Source: Talinum fruticosum (Eukaryota; Streptophyta; Magnoliopsida; Caryophyllales; Talinaceae). From it: a DNA stretch of 64,000 nucleotides. The stretch covers positions 6,373,001 to 6,437,000 of the forward strand of contig JAITYX010000012.1 in assembly GCA_021018815.1 (NCBI GenBank). The letters run 5' to 3'. Numbering within the stretch: the stretch's first letter is position 1; each line of letters starts with the position of its first letter. This document shows positions 34,470-45,869 of this stretch, piece by piece. The notes beneath the pieces were generated by a model. The model had not been told where the DNA came from. It saw nothing but the letters and a program-made list of their open reading frames with translations, and ran no database searches. A program made the position numbers and the translations under genes.

Positions 34470-35560
34470 TTGAGAAAGAAACATAGAGCATACTTGGGAA
34501 CCTTTTCCTCACCCACCTCCGAAAAGAGGACAAGATTTCCTAGCGAGATGATATTAACTTTAGTTGTCACTTCTTCGTGTGAACTTGTACATCTCGACGG
34601 GTATCCTTATACCCAATTTTTGAATTTGTACATCTCTTATGCACATCATGTGAAGCGGATAATGACTTAGCTAGTGAGTTATCACTTCTTTGTTTCTTTT
34701 GTATAGTTAAATTTCTCGTATGGAAATTAACTTTAGTTGTTGTAGCTTACTCTGGAGGATATCCACATTCCAAGCCTCAATGTAGACGTTATACAACCCG
34801 GGAGTCTCCTCGTTATGTGAGGATTCCCGAAATTCTTGAGGAAGAATGTATTGGGCATCCTTTCCCTCGAAATTGGCGAGGGGTAAGAGTTTCATGCTCT
34901 TTCCTTTTAGTTGTATGCTAAAAATATGTTTATTAATGCCATGGAATGAATTGTGAAGCATGATCGGGAGTAATCCCGAACCATATCAATTAGGCTTCAA
35001 TCTGTTCTTGGGGAATCTAAAATTTCCTCATTGGGAGATCTTTCCCAACCTTCTAGGTAAGTGTTTAGTTAGTGGAGTGCTAACATTATCGAGCTTTTAG
35101 TAGGTGTGCTAATTGCTCTTTCTTCTTTGTAGAGGTGTCTATCTAGAGCACCTCCATCCGGAAGTCTTCCTAGTGGACCCGGGGTACAAACACATCCATC
35201 CGCCCAATAAAGATCCTCTAGTAGCACTATCGAACAAGGTACTTCATGGCGCTCTTCATTGCGTGCACATCATCGAAGTACATCCGAAGCAAGGCCTAAC
35301 ACTTCGGGCCTAGTTCGCTGCAGTGCGGGGCCCAACTTTGTTAAAGAGAGCCTAAATATCTTGCCACTTCAACCCTTTAATCGGCATGGAAACCCACTTT
35401 ATTTCCGTCGTGCTTCTTACGGCGGACCATCCCATAAGCTTCTCAATCTTGGGATTACGGAGGTAGCTCTTCTCAAGGTGGCGAAGGTGGCCGATTCTTC
35501 ACATTCGTCTTGGAGGACTTAGGGAATTACTTCTTCGTTGACGCTTCGGTTATGAATAGT
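34470..35560 (+). pseudogene. Cassette copy 1, gene P (plant mobile domain-like), 5'-truncated
   Basis: From about 34670 this follows gene P of the second copy (41680-42560). It shares splice-donor-like sites (GTGAGT at 34674, GTAAGAG at 34883, GTAAGT at 35057) and an acceptor TTTGTAG ending at 35132. Exon-like pieces read PRYV...RIPEILEEECIGHPFPR-like before the donor at 34883 and FNLFLGNLKFPHWEIFPNLL before the donor at 35057. Stops and frame changes are present. The N-terminal exons seen at 40514-41160 in copy 2 are missing here. Confidence 0.5.
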
Positions 35561-35968
35561 AGATCCTTGTAGGGTTTTTATTGTTGTTTAATATTTGTTA
35601 TATGATGTTGTGACTCTTATGCAATGGGATGGAATGTAAGGAGACTCGATTTCTAAAGAAATGCTTTCTTTTATTTGAACATGATGCAAAAAGTCTTAGG
35701 GAAAATTACAAAGACAAATCGAAAAAATTGCACTAGCCCCATTCCCCCAAAAGAAAATAATAAAATAAGAAAACTTAAGGGCATGGTAAAAAATAACAAT
35801 ATACCGCGTACGGAATAGGCTAGGGCAAAGAAATATGGCCCAAGGAGTGCTTAGGTTTCAAACAAAAAATAAAAACCGCCCGGACCATGATGGTGGCCAG
35901 CGTCGGCCACCGTGAAGGCCAAGGTTACGGCGAGTTGCGAGTAGGACTCTAAAGCTTCGGAAAAATCC
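35561..35968. other. Spacer between cassette genes P and Q, copy 1
   Basis: Shared with 42600-43001. The first half is the 3' end of gene P with an A-rich stretch (TTACAAAGACAAATCG); the second half is a GC-richer promoter region leading to the TATA box at 35969. No coding sequence. Confidence 0.45.
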
Positions 35969-35976
35969 TATAAATA
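35969..35976 (+). promoter_or_regulatory. TATA box of cassette gene Q, copy 1
   Basis: TATAAATA preceded by CC and followed by GACCCATGCCGGTG. The same arrangement occurs at 43002 in copy 2. Confidence 0.5.
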
Positions 35977-36059
35977 TGACCCATGCCGGTGATTAAGAAA
36001 ACATACCTTACACAAAATCTTCTACTAATCAAATAGAAATACCCAGTGCCTTCCATCCT

Positions 36060-37620
36060 TTTCTAAAGAAATTAACTTCATGATCGATCTATCTAGATGG
36101 ACGCATGAGTTGAGCAATACTTGAAAGATTAAGGTTGTCGAACATTATTTAGTATTCGCCAAGAGAAAGTCTATTGGACTTTTTAAGGGCTGCTACGGCC
36201 TTTTGAGACCTTCACCTCCTAGTCTTCGGGTTTGGGGATAAGGAATTATGCCCCTGCTCGAAGAATTTGATGCTATACTAGGCATCCAAAGGCGTTCAAA
36301 ACCTATCTTGCCCAAGTCTTCTAAAAATGCATGCGAGACTTACAAGTACTTGCTGGAACCGAGCAACAAGAAGCTAGGGTGGATTCTTGTTGGAAATAAG
36401 GTGAATTTGATGAACTTGATGAAGCACTACCGGCACATGTATGCATATTCGGAGACAATCATTATCCCGAGACATCGAGCGATTATCACCGCTTGATAGG
36501 TGATTCCTGCTGGTAGGAGGCCACGGTGATATGGCACGAGCGGCACTACTCGAGCTTAGTTGAGCGAGTTAGAGAATTATGATTCCCTAACACCACTAAT
36601 AGTTGTTGAGACGATCATACGCTTAGATCGAGTCAAGGCAAATTCAGGAAAGACTTCATTGGGAGCCCCCTGTTATTTTAGGTAAGCAAAAACGAGTGAC
36701 GAGACCAAACGACGTAGGCCGGTGGTAGCGGCGCCACGAGGCGACGGTCCGGCATGCCAGGCTAAGTCGCTTCCGGTTTACACCGAAAGTCTCGATTTTT
36801 GCTCCTTTCAACTTTTCATTCTCTTTTCTCTCCCTTTTTTTATATTTTGGCTCTTGTTGGGCCTAAAAAGTTGAACTTTGACCGTGCAGGACACTTATTT
36901 ATTTCTTTGTATCTCCGGTGTGGAGATTTGGTTAATGAAGCACCTAAAGCTAATCCAAGCTCCTGCGAGTATTGATGCATACTTGATGGTACACTTTTGT
37001 CGGCGAAAGTCGGAAGAGGTGGTAGCCGATCACCTCGCTTCTTGGTGGGAGGAGTACCTCAAGAATCACACTAACGGACTTCAATGGTATATCGTGCATT
37101 GGAAAGTGTCCTAGTTTAGGACACATACCCTACAACATTCGTATGTCCGCTTGTTGGGCCTAGAAAGTAACACTTATTACTTCGGCGACCGTGCATTACG
37201 GCAGATGAGAAGAGAGCAATTCCTCTATTGGATCGTATATGGCCCGCTAACTTCGACCTATTTGAAGGATTTTACAATACAAGGCGAGTGAAGTCGTGGC
37301 CCGAATACTTGGATAAATCTTTCTAGGCTAGCCGACACCTATAGGCAAACCCAATACTTGTTGTACCTACATATTATCTGGAATGGATAATAGAAGTGGA
37401 TCCTCAATGGCATAAGGCATTGAGAGCTACGAGATAGATCTCGACGAAGCTGTCCCTGTTTCTACACATCTCCAAATCCGTGAAGCAAAGCCTCGGGTGG
37501 CTGAATGTGCTCATCGAAGAGAAACTAGAGCCAAGGAAGTTGACGAGAGGAAGGCCCAAAGAATTGAGGAGCTGAAGAAGCATACCCGGGATGATGTGGC
37601 TGTGTCCGAGTGACCCCAAG
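36060..37620 (+). pseudogene. Cassette copy 1, gene Q (DUF7745-like), degraded
   Basis: Broken frames read PLLEEFDAILGIQRRSKPIL and ETYKYLLEPSNKKLGWILVG (36249-36400), then HLKLIQAPASIDAYLMVHF and ADHLASWWEEYLKNH (36920-37080), and YYFGDRALRQMRREQ near 37180-37220. This order resembles the DUF7745/plant mobile domain proteins found in plant retroelements. Copy 2 at 43100-44650 aligns throughout. The C-terminus is Glu/Lys-rich and ends at TGA near 37612. Confidence 0.5.
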
Positions 37621-37772
37621 GGAAAGAAAATAAAAATAAACTAGGGCTTAGAGTTTTATATAGAATTTAGGAAAGAATAAAAGAAAAGGATGATTATTTT
37701 TGCTCGTTCGTAACAAATTTATATTTCCACAAGTAGTGTGCTTGTTTTATTTCCCTTAGCTATGTATTCGAG
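37621..37772. other. Tail of cassette copy 1, up to fusion with LTR-like repeat
   Basis: Aligns with 44650-44838 in copy 2 (AACTAGGGCTTAGA..., GTAGTGTGCT...). Alignment stops at 37772/44838. Here the LTR-like repeat starts directly; in copy 2 retrotransposon internal sequence follows. Confidence 0.55.
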
Positions 37773-37773
37773 T

Positions 37774-39290
37774 GTAATAACCACGGCCGCGGGGCCATCG
37801 AGACTGGACCGAGCTTCCCACGTGCCTATTTTTGGTGTAAGGGTTTTAGAAAGTTGGATACTGATATAGGGTTTTGAAGATCGATTTTAGAAAATGGGGA
37901 TAAACCTTTTACTAAGAGTCCCGAATTTTATTAAGTCAAATTAACAAGTTAAATCGATTGAATTTATTGGCATTTTATTAATCATTTTAATTGTATAAAT
38001 TATTTTTAGAATTCTAGGAAACCATCTCCTAATCGAAGAACACATAAAATTATAAACTAGGGTTTTTGCCGTGAGGCTTCAGGGACAAACCGGTGTGAAA
38101 ACACCGGTCCGGACCCAAGCCTTAGCCGCTAACTGCCGCATGCGATCGGCGATCACTGCGTCGGCTAGGGACCTAGGTCGAAATAGTCGGCTGGGCATCC
38201 GGCTTGGCAAACAGATCGAGATCTCTTTTTTTTTTTACCCTACAACCATAGAATAACTAGGATGGATTTTCAATGAGAGTAAGCATAAAAAGGGAGTCGC
38301 TAGTCGGTTTTAGGAAGAAAACTAACAAAAACAAAGGCTTGCTCTTTCAATCTTAGTATAGGAAAACTAAGATTAAAAGAGGCTAAAATTGACTCCATCG
38401 ATCTTTGAACCAAGAATCGGATCCAGGGCGAGGGTACAAAATGTAAGGAAAACCCTTCTATTCTTCTTGTCCGAAGATAGTCATTACTAGTTTGAGTGGT
38501 ATAGTAAATAACTTGCTAAACATAACCATACCACATGCTAACAAAATTAAAAGCAGCCAAAACGAATTAAAGGAAAGCGATAAAGAAAGCGGCAAAGAAA
38601 ATGATAAAGAAAGAAAAAGCGGAAAACTCAAAGATTACATAGGGCGGGGAGGCATTGAAAGAAGCGATTACATCTCTTTAATCCACAACATGGAAAGCGA
38701 TAAATAAAACATAAGTTAAATAAGCTGTTTGAAGGTTGAACAATTGCCCTCGGGTTGTCCCACCTTCCTAATCTGGATTTCTACATCTGGATCTCTTGAT
38801 GCGACAATGACAAATCAAAGAAAATGACCCAGGTCTCCCCTATAAATAGAAAGCCTTGGCTCTCATTCCCATACGGCTTTCTCCTATGCGTAATGTTGCA
38901 AAAAGTTAACCGAGAGAACTCATACCTAAACGTTACTCTACTAAAATCAATTTCTCTTTCCTACTTACTGCCGTTGAATCCGTGCAAAGTGCTAAAGAAT
39001 ATTCGATTATTCCGATCTCTGGGCACTTATTCAACTAATCTTTCCTATTCCTTACATATTTACTTTTTACATATGGTTTACACTCGGCCAGCCGTCCAAG
39101 CAACCGCAAATAAACCAGGCTAGAATCGACAAGATTGAAGCGGATAAAGCAAGAATATAATCGAGATAGAACCTGGTTCAAGGCGCCGGCCACCCAGGCA
39201 CACCTACGGTTTCGTGCCTACCATGTTTCCAAAGGATTCTCCAAGCCCAAACGCAGCGTTTCACTTAAAACTTCGGGATTGCGAGCACCG
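37774..39290 (-). repeat. LTR-like direct repeat, copy 1 (contains an inversion)
   Basis: Aligns with 53231-54830: GGACCGAGCTTCCCACGTGCC, CCGAATTTTATTAAGTCAAA, GAGGCTTCA and TCTCTTTAATCCACAA blocks occur in the same order. The start TGTAATAACCAC would be the LTR end on the minus strand. The segment about 38825-39073 is inverted relative to the other copy. Confidence 0.62.
38825..39073. other. Inverted ~250-bp promoter segment within LTR-like repeat
   Basis: The plus strand here (GGTCTCCCCTATAAATAGA, then AAAGCCTTGGCTCTCATTCC, to TTTCCTATTCC) corresponds to the minus strand of 54300-54565, while the flanks (GACAAATCAAAGAAAATG on the left, GGTTTACACTCGG and AGCCGTCCAAGCAA on the right) have the same orientation in both copies. 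The segment carries the TATA box (38841-38849 plus; 54543-54551 minus). Confidence 0.85.
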
Positions 39291-40385
39291 GCCACGACAT
39301 CATTTTGAGGGGAAAAGCTCCTAGTGTCGTGTAGATCTGTCTAGTGGAGCTTAAATGCAGCACTTTAATGCTAGTAATTATGAAATGCAACACTTTAATG
39401 TCTTCTTTAGGTCTTCGACTCCTTATCCGATTGGACAAAAGTAAAATGTAGTATTCCGAACTTGGAATTTTCCTGGCACGCAGCACTTGGACTCCGTTGT
39501 ATCCGAAGGTTGGCTCAGTTCTTGGATTGTCCTAAAGAAAAGGGGATTTTTGATCGACCCAAGGTAAAAGGCTATTTATTTGGTGCTTGGGAGTTCTTTG
39601 TGGTTTCTCGGCTTCGTTGCACCAATCGAACACGATCCAGGATCTAAATCTTCAAACAGGACTCGGGATTTCATCATCCGGCCAACTAAATAAAATACGA
39701 GAATCAAAGAGATTAGAGACAACTATTTTTAGGTGTCTCTAGTTGGCCTCATTTTGATCGAGTCTAAAAAGACGAATGGTTAAAGTAGACAATAAAGGTT
39801 GCTTACCTCGATTTTTTAAATTAGTTATTGTGTGATGCTTGGAATTGGTTGTAATCAAACATGAACTCTAAAATGGGGCCTGGACTTGATTGCGATGCAT
39901 GCGTTCTAAAGTCCGGTGAGAGGGTCCTAATCTTGGCTTGATCGAGCTCGAAGCTTGGTATATTTTGATGCTAAAACTTCGATCGTTCTTTGATTTGAAG
40001 CTTAGCTAAATGATCTACTGTAATAACATACTTGTTAGTATATAATCAAATTGACGAAAGTTCGAGTGTTTTACCTCAACAATTCGAGTCCAAAACAGTC
40101 GAAAAATGTGATTCGAAAAAGTTGATTGGTGGGCTCGAAAACTCCCACTTGTATGCGAGAAGATGCCAAGCAGTCACATGCCACGGTTGATAGGACTCTA
40201 CAAGCTAGGTGGGCGAGACTAGAGCTGCAAAGCTGTCGTCGATGGGACATCACGGCATCTCGTGGTCAGGGCTAGCCAGCCTTTAGCGAGCCTGGCCCCT
40301 AGCATGCTTCTGCTGGATTCCCTTGGTCTCCCACTACTTGTTTGACTCTTGTCTTATATGGTTGGCTGTCTTAACCGAGTTTGCC
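39291..40385. other. Region between LTR-like repeat and cassette gene P, no gene
   Basis: Mixed composition with short broken frames and no recognised protein. It ends in the promoter of gene P. A tandem AATGCAGCACTTTAATG motif occurs twice at 39352-39405. Confidence 0.4.
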
Positions 40386-40394
40386 TATAAAAGG
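40386..40394 (+). promoter_or_regulatory. TATA box of cassette gene P, copy 2
   Basis: TATAAAAGG followed about 120 bp later by ATG at 40514. The intervening leader is CT-rich, as in plant promoters. Confidence 0.55.
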
Positions 40395-40513
40395 GGTGTT
40401 TGGTGTGTTCATTTTGCACACTTACTCATCTTCTTGCTCTTACACTCTTGTTGTGCTCTCTTACTTTGCTTCTTCTTGAAAACTAGTTGGTTCTCAAAAT
40501 CTTTTCTTCCAAA

Positions 40514-42570
40514 ATGTCTAGGAGAAAGGCCCATTTTGCAAGGTGGTCTAGAGCTGACAAGCTTGTTCAAGACAACTTCCTTTAATGAGAATAGCATCCA
40601 TAGAACGAGTGGAACCCAAGTGATCTCTTAATGGAGGTTGAGAGTCATGTTTCGTCACTTGTTATCACTCCTTCGCTAAGCTAATTGGGTTTTGCCTCAA
40701 CACTCTCCTCAACAACGAGTCTAAATCATGCTTGTTCTTCTCTTGAGTACGATTCTTTTTCCAATCCAGCTGCTAAGGTTCATGTTCACTATTTAGTGAA
40801 CTTAGTGGACCTTAATAAGATAAAGGAGCTCAATTGGGGTGCTCCTGCATGTACTTACCTCATTAGGGGCCTCCGTGCTCGGTGTACGGCACACAAAATT
40901 GAGTCGGATTCAACCAACTATTTACCGTTAAATGGTTTGTGGAAGATGAGGTATAAGGTATTTTTCATCTTGTGTGGATAAAAAAACTCACTCAATTTGC
41001 AAAATACGGCCGTGGTCATACGAATATTTCCAAAAGCTTTCACCCGGTTCAACGAATCATCCCGTCTTTCCGGAATCCGTATCGTAGGCTAAAGTCTATC
41101 TTCAACGTTGTAATATTCATGGGATAAACTTCTTGAGATCAACCCTCAACCGCGTGACCTCGTTATGCCTCTTTAATCTCAAAATTTACCTCAAAATATG
41201 CTTTAGAGAGCTTTTATCACACTATTTAGCTTGCTCCCCCGCCTACGACCTCTAGCATTGCCTATGGGCCTGCCTGTGGTGGACTCCAACCTTGGTTATG
41301 TATTGTTTTTGTCCATTTTCTTGATGCCTTTCATTTTTGATAGCTTGTTTCTTGACAAACCTTGAATGTAGGCTAACTTTCATCCTTAGGCCCAACTCCT
41401 ACTCCCTCCAAGTGTCATCATGTTGCACAAGAATTGAGTGAAAAGAGGATCTTATTTGAAGGTCCCTTTGGATTTTGTTGGTATCTCGGGGAGAGAGTCA
41501 CACCTTAAATCCAGGTTAACACGTGGCCTCCATTCGTTCCGGTCTATCCACCCCGACAATGTTCTACTTTCGCTCCCTTCCTCCAAATGAGCAAACGGCG
41601 GCCACCATGGGGGTACCCTTTTACCTCATTCCTAAACTTGAACACCTCCTGTTCCCACCATGCGACGCAAATTATGACAAAGCTGGTGAGTTATCACCTC
41701 TTCTTATCACGAGTTAAATTTCTTGTGTGGAAATTAACTTCATCTTTCGACAACTCACACCGGTGAATCCATATTCCGAGCCTTGATGTGGATGTTACTC
41801 TTCCCGGAGGATCTCCTCGTTACGTAAGAATTTTCGAAATCCGGAGGAAGAATGTGTTGGGCATCCTTTCCCTAGGAATTGGTGTGGGGTAAGAGTTTCA
41901 TGCTCTTGAATTTTAGTTGTATGCTAAAAGTATGTTTGGCTAACACCATAGTATCAATTTTTATAGTATGACCGAGAACAATCCCGAACTATGTCCATCA
42001 ATCTTCAGGGAATCCAAAAGTTCCTCACGGGGCTATCTTTCCCATCCTTCCAGGTAAGTTCGTATTAGTGGAGTGCTAATTTTATCGAGCCTTTATTGAG
42101 TGCTAATTGCCCTTTCATTCTTGTAGAGGCACCGATCTAGAGCACCCCTATTGGGAGTCTTCTGGCGGACCCGGGCACGTAAACATCAATCCGACCAACG
42201 GACACCTTTTAGTAGTACTCGCTAGACAAGGGTCTTCTTAACATTCTTCATGGCGCAAGCATCATCGGAGTGCTTCCGAGGCGGGACCTAGCAATTCCGG
42301 GCCTAATGCTTCGGTGTAGGACCTAGCTTTTCAAAGGAGAGCTTAGATATATTGCCCTATCGGCTTTCGATCGTCATAGAAATCCTCTTTATTTCCCTTA
42401 ATCTTCGTACATCGCGCCAACCCATGAAGCTTCACAATCTTGGGACTACGGAGGTAGTTCTCACAAAGGTGAGGAAGGTGGTCGGTTCTCCATATCCGCC
42501 TAGGAGGACATCGGGAACTATATCTTTGACGACGATTACGATGGCGACGATTAGAAGATTCCTTGTCGCT
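40514..42570 (+). pseudogene. Cassette copy 2, gene P (plant mobile domain-like), with intron-like structure
   Basis: ATG at 40514 (MSRRKAHFARWSRADKL). After frame breaks 40760-40950 reads VHYLVNLVDLNKIKELNWGAP then CTYLIRGLRARC, a pattern like the plant mobile domain (a WGAPALAYLYR-type block). Further exons are bounded by donor-like GTGAGTTATC (41683), GTAAGAG (41889) and GTAAGT (42054) and an acceptor TTGTAG ending at 42126; all are conserved in copy 1. Intron-bearing genes in a retroelement suggest capture as DNA or transcription from the opposite strand. I infer the family by eye; the true role is unknown. Confidence 0.5.
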
Positions 42571-43001
42571 TCCACCGTTGATGATTAGTGAGTCCCTTAT
42601 AGGGTGTTTGTTTATTTAGTATTTGCTTTGTAATGATGACTCTTATGTAATGGGATAAAATGCTAGACAAATCAATTCTAAGAAATGCGTTCTTTTATTT
42701 AATATGATACATAAAACCTAGGGAAAATTACAAAGACGAATTGGAAAAAAATGCACTAGCCCCTATTCCCCCTAAAAGAAAATAATAATAAGAAAAAAGG
42801 AAAATCTCAAGTGCATGGTCCAAAATAACAAAATAGCCTGCACTCAACCGACTAGGGTAGAAAATAATACGCCAAAGAAAACCGCGAAACAGAGCTTGAC
42901 CATGAGGTGGTGGCCGGAGCCGGCCTCCTGTGAAATCCGAGGTGGTGTCCACTGTGCGGTGATTGAGGTGCGATAGGAATCTAAAAGGCCTAGAAAGTTC
43001 C
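42571..43001. other. Spacer between cassette genes P and Q, copy 2
   Basis: Counterpart of 35561-35968: A-rich 3' end of gene P followed by a GC-richer promoter stretch (GGTGGTGGCCGGAGCCGGCC). Confidence 0.45.
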
Positions 43002-43010
43002 TATAAATAT
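43002..43010 (+). promoter_or_regulatory. TATA box of cassette gene Q, copy 2
   Basis: TATAAATAT followed by GATCCACACCGGTG. Conserved with copy 1 (35969). Confidence 0.55.
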
Positions 43011-43099
43011 GATCCACACCGGTGTTTAAGAAAAAGTGCCTAACACAAAAGCTTTTGCGAACCAAACTAAGAGCATTTTGTGTCTCTTATGTCCATCCG

Positions 43100-44655
43100 G
43101 AAGATATGAACTTTATGAGTGAGTTAAGCCGATGGATGCATGAGATGAGCAACACGGACAAATTTGGGTTATCAAATTATGAGTTGAATGTCTTATTCAA
43201 CATTCGCCAAGTGAAGGTCTACTTGGACTTTCTTAAGGGCTATTATGGTCTTTTAGGACCCTTACCATCACATCTTTAGTTTTGGGGATAAGGAAGCTGT
43301 GCCCTTGCTCGAAGAATTTGATGCCATACTAGGCGATTATAGGCGTTCAAAACCAGTTTTACCCAAATCATTAAAAAACCTCAGCGAGACTTACAAATAC
43401 CTGCTGAAGCCGAGTAATAAGAATCTAGGGTGGATTCTTGTTGGGAACCAAGTAAATCTAACCAACCTAATAAAATACTATCGTCACATGTATGCCTATT
43501 CGAAGCAATCGTTAACCCAAGGCGGCAGGCCATTATCACCTATCTAATAGGTGGATTCCTGCTGGTAGGAGGTCAAAGGGACATGGTACCAGCGGCACTA
43601 CTAAGTTTAGTCGAACAATTAGAGAATTATTGTTCTCTAATTCCTTAACGATTCTTTGAAACAATCACATGCTTAGACCTAGTTGAATCGAATTCGGAGG
43701 AATACTTTTCGGGAGCCCCTATTGTTACAAGTAAGATGTAATGACATATGAGACCATGCGGTGTGGATCGAGTCAGCGATGCTAGCCACATGGCGGTTGT
43801 TCGGCGCCGTCGAGGCTGAAACGCCTCCGGTTCATGCCGAAAGTCTCTAAATTTCGGTACTTTTTTTCGCTTCTTTTTTTTTTTTTCATTTTGCTCCTAT
43901 TGTTCTTACAAAGATTGGGCTTTGACAGATGCAGGACACTTATTTTAATTTTGTACTTGTGATATCAAATCTGGTTAATGGAGCACCTAAAGCTAATTTG
44001 GGCTACTCCGAAAGCCGATGCGTACTTAGCAATTCACTTACGCCAACGAAAATGAGAAGAGGTGGTAGCTGATCACCCGACTTCTTGGCGAGAGGAGTAC
44101 ATCAAACATCACGAGTAACGATATAACTTTTTACATTGAGCACTCGGAAGGTGTCTCGATTCGGGACGCATACCATGCGAGCACCCTTTCATACGCACGT
44201 TGGGCCTACAAAGTAGTACCTACTACTTCCCTGACCGTGTGTTGCGGTAGATGGGAAGAGAGCAAATGATTCCCTCGTTGGACTGTAACTTCCCTACTAT
44301 CTTTGAATTATTCAAAGGGTTTGGTAACTCTAACCGGACAAAATTGTGGCCCCAAATATTGGGCGAACTTGCCAAAGTTGTTGCCACCTCCACGCCAACC
44401 CAATATATCTGTTTCTCCCTATTATTTGGAATGAATAATAGAAGTAGATCCCCAATGATGTAAGGCACATAGAGCTAGAGATATGGTTCTTGAAGAAGCT
44501 ATCCCTGCTGCTCGTCCCTCTCCAAATTCGTGAAATAAACCCTAGGGTGGTCGAACATATTCGCTGAAGAGAAGCGAAGCTAAAGGAGCTGAATAGAGGA
44601 GGGCCCACGAAGTAAGGACCTGAAGGAACGCACCTAGGATGATGAAGTGAAGTCT
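43100..44655 (+). pseudogene. Cassette copy 2, gene Q (DUF7745-like), degraded
   Basis: ATG at 43108 opens MNFMSELSRWMHEMSNTDKF, then YYGLLGPL, PLLEEFDAILGDYRRSKPVL, TYKYLLKPSNKNLGWILVG and a QRDMVPAALLSLVEQLENY block (43565-43630). After a spacer that may be an intron (43735-43930) come MEHLKLIW, VVADH, and YYFPDRVLR...MGREQMIPSL near 44225-44280. DUF7745 proteins of plant retroelements share a LEEFxAILG-like block, an amphipathic region and a VLRQxGxxQ motif. Several frame breaks. Product role unknown. Confidence 0.52.
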
Positions 44656-45380
44656 AGTGATCCTAAAGAAAAGAAAGTAAAGATAGACTAGGGCTTAGAA
44701 ATTTTAGATAGAACTTAGGATAGAATAAAAGAAAAGTAGGTTTAGGTTTTCCTGTTTAGAACAAATGTTTTTTACTTGTTTTATAAGTAGTGTGCTCGTA
44801 ATGATTTTCCTTTATTAGCTATACACTCAAGTAAGTAGTACGCTTACGTGTTATTAATAAAAGTAAGTATTATGCTATACTTTTATATTTTATCGCTCAC
44901 CTAGAGGTAAAAATAAATAAATTGGACCGCCTAATTGGACTGCCCGAGAAATAAATGAGGGAACTATCTAATTGGACGAGTTAAAAGCAAATTATAGAAT
45001 CAAAAGAAAGAACTTGGCCCGGCCAGCCCGCTGTTGTCCGGGTGGGGATAAATCTGGATGGATCGAACTGCAAGTGTGACATAGCTCGTGAAAGTACCGA
45101 GACCGAATTCCCTTCTAGGTTACTCTCTTGTCCGATCGGAAGACCAAGAAGATTATTCCCAGTAAGATTGGTCCAATTTGGTGTAGACTGTCCCTCTTCA
45201 AGGAGGTAGGCTGCCTCCTTTTCTAGAATATAACGATCCATTGAAAATCTCTAAACCATGTAACAGGATGCCCTTTTTGTTGATATAGTAAGGCTTACGA
45301 AAACCATAATAGGATAAGGCATCTCCTTCTTTTAGAAACCGACCGTTCGAGTATAGGGAAAAGGCTTGATAGAGCGGATC
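44656..45380 (-). other. Tat internal region between cassette and G-patch segment
   Basis: 44656-44838 is the tail shared with cassette copy 1. From 44839 on, minus-strand broken frames continue the retroelement direction (44981-45241 is open but unassigned). RT and integrase motifs would be expected here in a complete Tat element and are absent. Confidence 0.45.
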
Positions 45381-45852
45381 GTGTGCGAGTGAAGTCTTCT
45401 TAGTTTGAACTTCCCACTTTGCTTAGGCTATTTCTTTATCTATAGGTTGATAGCCTAGCCCAAACTTGTAGTTGCTAGTGGGTTCAAGGGGTAGAAAAGT
45501 AGGGTGGTATGCCCTTCAACTTGTAGTAAGACCTAGAAAGTACCCCTTCTTTCTAAGTATCGAATAGAAAGTAAGGTTACCATAAGGATTGAAGTTAAGA
45601 GGTGCTTCATCCTTTTCTAAGGCAGCTGACAGTCTCGTATCTATATAGTTCCTCGTCATTGGCATTGTGCTCGATCTCGACTACGGATTCTTTAGAAGTA
45701 ATAGTAGCACAAAGATTATCTTTGTTGATAGTTATAACTTGACCTTTGATGATCATCTTGACATTTTGATGCAGTGTAGAGGGCACCACCTGATGATCAT
45801 ATAACCAATGGCATCCTAGAAGTAAATTAAAGGTAGATGGGATATCTAGGAC
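45381..45852 (-). pseudogene. Tat protease C-terminal part and G-patch-like segment
   Basis: Reading leftward from 45852: LDIPSTFNLLLGCHWLYDHQ, then VPSTLHQNVKMIIKGQ, ELYRYETVSCL, and after a frame change FGLGYQPIDKEI (about 45475-45440), typical of the G-patch segment that follows protease in Tat-lineage pol. The N-terminal part is at 49704-49990 beyond the CACTA insertion. Confidence 0.78.
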
Positions 45853-45869
45853 CACTACAAGAAAAGCGC

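Noticed and set aside
45260..45600. Possible organelle-derived sequence
   Set aside because: The composition at first looked unlike the surroundings, but the minus strand reads FGLGYQPIDKEI, which fits the G-patch-like part of a Tat polyprotein.
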